From assembly GCA_037200045.1 (NCBI GenBank), contig JBBCHM010000001.1, positions 2,480,001 to 2,544,000 on the forward strand: 64,000 nucleotides of DNA, read 5' to 3'. Shown piece after piece: positions 60,859 to 64,000 of the stretch. The translations under genes were made by a program, and so were the position numbers. Within the stretch, counting starts at the first letter, position 1, and every line of letters begins with the position of its first letter. The stretch is from Rhizomicrobium sp. GTDB taxonomy: Bacteria; Pseudomonadota; Alphaproteobacteria; Micropepsales; Micropepsaceae. Below the pieces are notes generated by a model that was not told the DNA's origin, searched no databases, and saw only the letters and a program-made list of their open reading frames with translations.

Positions 60859-62058
60859 ATGGGCCCGCGCATCCTTCTCAGCACGACCGTGCAATGGCCG
60901 TCCTTTGCGCGGCTGGCCGGGGCCTTTGCCGGGGTCGGCGCCGAGGTGGAGGCGCTGCTGCCGTCCGGCCATGTCGCGGGCAAGAGCCGGTTCGTGGCGC
61001 GCACGCACGCCTACGATCCTTTGTTTCCGCTCGGCGCGCTGGCGCGCGCGGTTGTGGCCGCGGCGCCCGATCTGGTCGTGCCGTGCGACGATCGCGCCCT
61101 GGCGCATCTTCTCGCCCTTCCGGGACGCCATGCGGCGCTGGTCGAGCGGTCGCTGGGACGCCTGGAGAGCTATGCGACGCTCACCGCGCGGCGCGATTTC
61201 ATCGGCGCGGCGCACGCGGCCGGTATCACGGCGCCCGACACCATCCGCCTCGGCGGCGCGGCCGATTTGGAGGCCGGGCTTGCCGCCATCGGCTTTCCCG
61301 CCGTCCTGAAGGCGGATGGGAGCTGGGGCGGCGACGGCACGGCCGTCGTTCATAATCCGGCGGAGGCCCGCGCCGTCTATGAGCGGCTCGCCGCGACGCC
61401 GTCGCGCGGGCGCAGCGTGCTGCGCGCGATCCTGCGCCGCGACGCGAATTTCCTGCGCGAGGCGCTGTCGCCACCGGTCCGCACGGTCAATCTCCAGGCC
61501 TTCGTGCCGGGCAGGCCGGCCACCAGCGCCTTCGCCTGTTGGAAGGGCCGGGTGCTGGCGAGCATCCATATGGACGTGCTGGAAACGCTCTATCCGCGCG
61601 GGCCGGCCACGGTCATGCGGCGCATCGACTGTCCGCGTATGGAACAGGCGGCGGTGCAATTGGCCGAGCGGTTCGGCCTTTCCGGCCTGCACGGCCTCGA
61701 TTTCGTCCGCGACGAAAAGGGGCAGCCGCACCTGATCGAGATGAATCCGCGCGCCACCCAGGCCAGCGCTTTCGCCCTCGGACCGGGCCATGACCTGGCC
61801 GCCGCGCTCGCCGGCTGCGTGACCCCGGCGGCCCGCTGGCCGAGGCCGCTGCTCACCGAAAACCCGGTGATTGCGCTCTTTCCCCAGGAATGGCGGCGCG
61901 ATCCGCAAAGTCCCTGGCTCCACAGCGCCTATCCGGACGTGCCGTGGGACGATCCCGGCGTGCTGCGCGCCTGCCTGGCCCCGGGCCAGAAGCCGCCGGA
62001 ACGGCGCGATCCCGAACGTTCACCGGCATTAACCCTTCGTCAGGCGGTGGGGCGGTAA
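60859..62058 (+). CDS. ATP-grasp family ligase
   Basis: A 399-residue protein with a typical ATP-grasp core: an N-terminal Rossmann-like domain (RILLSTTVQWPSFARLAGAF), FPAVLKADGSWGGDGTAVVHN as the ATP-binding loop with Lys, and the metal-binding LHGLDFVRDEKGQPHLIEMNPRATQ. This resembles carbamoyl-phosphate-synthase-like/PylC-type ligases that join amino or carboxyl groups. In an exopolysaccharide locus it may attach an amino acid or other acyl group to a sugar (inference). ATG 60859 starts the first strand; a TTG nine codons upstream is open. Confidence 0.85.
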   Translation: MGPRILLSTTVQWPSFARLAGAFAGVGAEVEALLPSGHVAGKSRFVARTHAYDPLFPLGALARAVVAAAPDLVVPCDDRALAHLLALPGRHAALVERSLGRLESYATLTARRDFIGAAHAAGITAPDTIRLGGAADLEAGLAAIGFPAVLKADGSWGGDGTAVVHNPAEARAVYERLAATPSRGRSVLRAILRRDANFLREALSPPVRTVNLQAFVPGRPATSAFACWKGRVLASIHMDVLETLYPRGPATVMRRIDCPRMEQAAVQLAERFGLSGLHGLDFVRDEKGQPHLIEMNPRATQASAFALGPGHDLAAALAGCVTPAARWPRPLLTENPVIALFPQEWRRDPQSPWLHSAYPDVPWDDPGVLRACLAPGQKPPERRDPERSPALTLRQAVGR

Positions 62059-62110
62059 ATCTGGCAGTCGAAGCAAAAGGCTCGCACGCGTCGCCCGCGG
62101 CGAAAAGGGC

Positions 62111-64000
62111 ATGTCGTTCCAGGGGATTAACCCAAACTCCGCCGCGCCCGACGCCAGCAACGGCCCGAGCCTTTCCGACATCCTGTCCGGATTGCGCGCG
62201 CGCACGGGGCTGATCCTGTGCGTGACCGCGCTCGTGGTCGCGCTCGCGGTGGTGATCGTGACGCTGCTGCCGACGCGCTACACCTCGTCGTCGGTCGTGA
62301 TGCTCGACCCGCGCAAGAACACGATCGCCGATCTGTCGTCCGTGCTGACGGCGCTGCCGACCGACCCGTCCTCGATCCAGAACCAGCTCCAGGTCCTGCA
62401 GTCGCGCGACCTCGCCGCCGAGGTCATCGCCAAGCTCAAGCTCTATGACGATCCGGAATTCAACCCATCGCTGCAGCAGAGCGTCGGCGGGCTGCTGGTC
62501 TCGTCGCTCAATCCGCGCAACTGGTTCGCCGAGCGCGACGCCGCCACGGCGATCGACCCGGCGGTGCAGAAGGACGCGATCATCGACGCCTTCCTGAGCC
62601 ATATGTGGTCGGAGTCGCTCGGCCTTTCGACCACCATCACCGTTTCGTTCAGCTCGCGCGACGCCAAGAAGGCGGCGCTGATCGCCGACACCGTCGCGCA
62701 GACCTATGTCGACGATCTGGTCGAAGCCAAGCTCAGCGCCTCGGAAGCGACGAGCACCTGGCTGACGCAGCGCATCCGCGAACTGGGCAGCCGGGTGGCG
62801 GCGCAGGACGCCGCGGCGCTGACCTATCGCGCCCAGCACAATCTGGATTCCAGCGCCGGCGGCACCTCGCTGATCGAGGCCCAGCTCGGCGGCATCAACG
62901 GACAGATCGTGCAGGCGCGCGCCGACCTCTCGGCCAAGGCGGCGATTTACAACCAGGTCCAGAACCTCATGAAGGCGGGCAATCCCGTCGACATCTCGCA
63001 GATCGTGGCCTCGCCCCTGATTATCCAGCTTCGCACCCAGCAGGCCGATCTGTTGCGCCAGCAATCGGCGCTCGCCATTCCCTACGGCCCCAAGCATCCC
63101 AAGCGCATCGAGGTCGACAACCAGCTCAAGGACCTGCAGCAGAAGATCGACGAGGAGGGCGCGCGCATCGCAAGCTCGCTCGCCAGCGACGTCGCGGTGG
63201 CGCGGGCGCAATTGAACTCGCTGCAAGGCAGCTTCAGCACGACGCAGCACCAGGCCTCCGGCCAGGACATGACGGCGGTGAAGCTGCGGGCCTTGCAGGC
63301 CGACGCGGATACGTCGCGCAAGCTGTACGACGCGTTCCTGGGCCGCCTTACCGCGATCCAGGATCAGGAGGGCCTGCAATATCCCGACGCGCATGTGATC
63401 AGCCGCGCCCCGGTGCCTTCGGCGCCGAGTTCGCCGCAGCGCATGCTGATCGTGTTGGCGTCGATCCCGGCCGGTCTTCTGCTCGGATGCCTCGCCGCGC
63501 TTCTTGCCATGCGCTTCGCCGGCGTGCAGCGGCCGGTGCCTGTCGTCGTCCGCCCAGCGGCGCGGCCGGTCGCGCCGGTGCCGGCTCCCATTCCCGTTCC
63601 GGTCGCCGCGCGCGCCGGACCGCCGCTGCTCGCCGACGTGCCGGGCGCGCTGGCCGAAGGCGCCGCGGATCACATCGTCGACTGGCCGGCCTCGCCCTTT
63701 GCACGCGCCATCGGGGCGCTGCTCGGGCGGGTGATGCCGAACCGCAATCTCGGGACCGGACGCATCGTCGCCGTGACGACCTCCGAATCGCCCGCCGCCG
63801 GCACCACGGTCGCGCTGGCGCTGGCGCGCGCGGCCGCGGCACGGGGCCTGCGCACCATCCTGGTCGACGGCCATCTTGCCAAACCCGTCCTGGCGGAGGC
63901 GGCCCGCATCCGTCCGCAAGCCGGCCTGCTGGAGGTGCTCGCCGGCGCCGTGCCGCTGGGCCGGGCGCTGGTCCGCGATCCGCGCTCGGACGCAATGCTG
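62111..64000 (+). CDS. Wzz/BY-kinase-like chain-length protein with degenerate Walker A (3' cut)
   Basis: First 630 codons of an ExoP/GumC-type protein. Membrane helix 1 at 33-53, a long periplasmic coiled coil (SRVAAQDAAALTYRAQHN, QQADLLRQQSALAIPYGPKHPKRIEV), PSAPSSPQRM and helix 2 at about 445-467 form the Wzz part that sets polymer length. After a Pro-rich linker comes the tyrosine-kinase-like domain, but its P-loop reads ESPAAGTTVAL (559-569): the expected Lys is Thr565. Walker A' reads LVDGHLAKP instead of DxD. So it may not hydrolyse ATP. The C-terminal Tyr cluster is outside the window. ATG 62111 follows AAAAGGGC. Confidence 0.9.
   Translation, partial: MSFQGINPNSAAPDASNGPSLSDILSGLRARTGLILCVTALVVALAVVIVTLLPTRYTSSSVVMLDPRKNTIADLSSVLTALPTDPSSIQNQLQVLQSRDLAAEVIAKLKLYDDPEFNPSLQQSVGGLLVSSLNPRNWFAERDAATAIDPAVQKDAIIDAFLSHMWSESLGLSTTITVSFSSRDAKKAALIADTVAQTYVDDLVEAKLSASEATSTWLTQRIRELGSRVAAQDAAALTYRAQHNLDSSAGGTSLIEAQLGGINGQIVQARADLSAKAAIYNQVQNLMKAGNPVDISQIVASPLIIQLRTQQADLLRQQSALAIPYGPKHPKRIEVDNQLKDLQQKIDEEGARIASSLASDVAVARAQLNSLQGSFSTTQHQASGQDMTAVKLRALQADADTSRKLYDAFLGRLTAIQDQEGLQYPDAHVISRAPVPSAPSSPQRMLIVLASIPAGLLLGCLAALLAMRFAGVQRPVPVVVRPAARPVAPVPAPIPVPVAARAGPPLLADVPGALAEGAADHIVDWPASPFARAIGALLGRVMPNRNLGTGRIVAVTTSESPAAGTTVALALARAAAARGLRTILVDGHLAKPVLAEAARIRPQAGLLEVLAGAVPLGRALVRDPRSDAML

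Noticed and set aside
61853..63919. A 688-codon minus-strand frame across the ATP-grasp gene end and the Wzz gene
   Set aside because: It crosses two well-supported plus-strand genes and shows only low-complexity Arg/Gly/Ala sequence.

Overview
The window reads as high-GC chromosome from an alphaproteobacterium. The support is a lexA-type operator of the GTTC-N7-GTTC form in front of an imuA-imuB-dnaE2 mutagenesis operon, a large TonB-dependent receptor, many short operons joined by ATGA/GTGA overlaps, and a palindromic repeat family of the rhizobial/caulobacterial type (GTCATTGCCCGG... and its reverse). The gene mix (sulfatase, P450, GH84, GH10, large exopolysaccharide locus) would suit a soil or plant-litter organism such as the Rhizomicrobium/Micropepsaceae group; that placement is inference only.

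Layout. 1-3.6 kb: 5' part of a gamma-glutamyltransferase, a DmpA-type peptidase, a Tat-exported dienelactone hydrolase and a lipoprotein. 3.9-7 kb: a tRNA-Arg followed by an unusual two-gene unit, a lipoprotein plus a protein with a SLATT-like membrane domain and a beta-rich C-terminal domain. 7.2-13 kb: a Rossmann-fold reductase, a DsbA-NhaA fusion, a probable small RNA with anti-Shine-Dalgarno loops, a LysR/pirin pair and dense palindromic repeats. 13.2-17 kb: a single-chain restriction-modification enzyme. 17.3-27.2 kb: small membrane and zinc-cluster proteins, a GH84 O-GlcNAcase-like enzyme, three GT-C-like membrane proteins and a 1139-residue GH18/deacetylase/GT2 fusion. 27.2-32.9 kb: the SOS-controlled imuABC mutasome. 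32.9-45.8 kb: a catabolic region (two TetR regulators, TonB receptor, sulfatase, FAH-type hydrolase, dienelactone hydrolase, P450, DUF7064-like protein, acyl-CoA synthetase). 45.8-50.9 kb: a small secreted protein, ATP-dependent DNA ligase with its exonuclease partner, and a dienelactone hydrolase gene broken by an IS5/IS427-type element. 50.9-64 kb: an exopolysaccharide locus, from deacetylase and initiating sugar transferase to a Wzz/tyrosine-kinase-like protein cut by the window end.

How it works together. The exopolysaccharide genes give a plausible Wzx/Wzy route: lipid-linked sugar initiation (52134), extension by WecG- and GT2-type transferases, flipping (53935), polymerisation (56166) and chain-length control (62111), with a GH10 hydrolase for trimming. 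The catabolic region suggests uptake of a bulky, perhaps sulfated, hydrophobic substrate, oxidation by P450 and CoA activation. The observations I rate highest are the candidate anti-SD small RNA at about 10.4 kb, the SLATT-like two-gene unit beside tRNA-Arg, the exactly reconstructable IS insertion, and the chain-length regulator whose kinase domain has lost its Walker A lysine. Coordinates of starts are judged by eye from ribosome binding sites and overlaps; GC content and homology were not computed.
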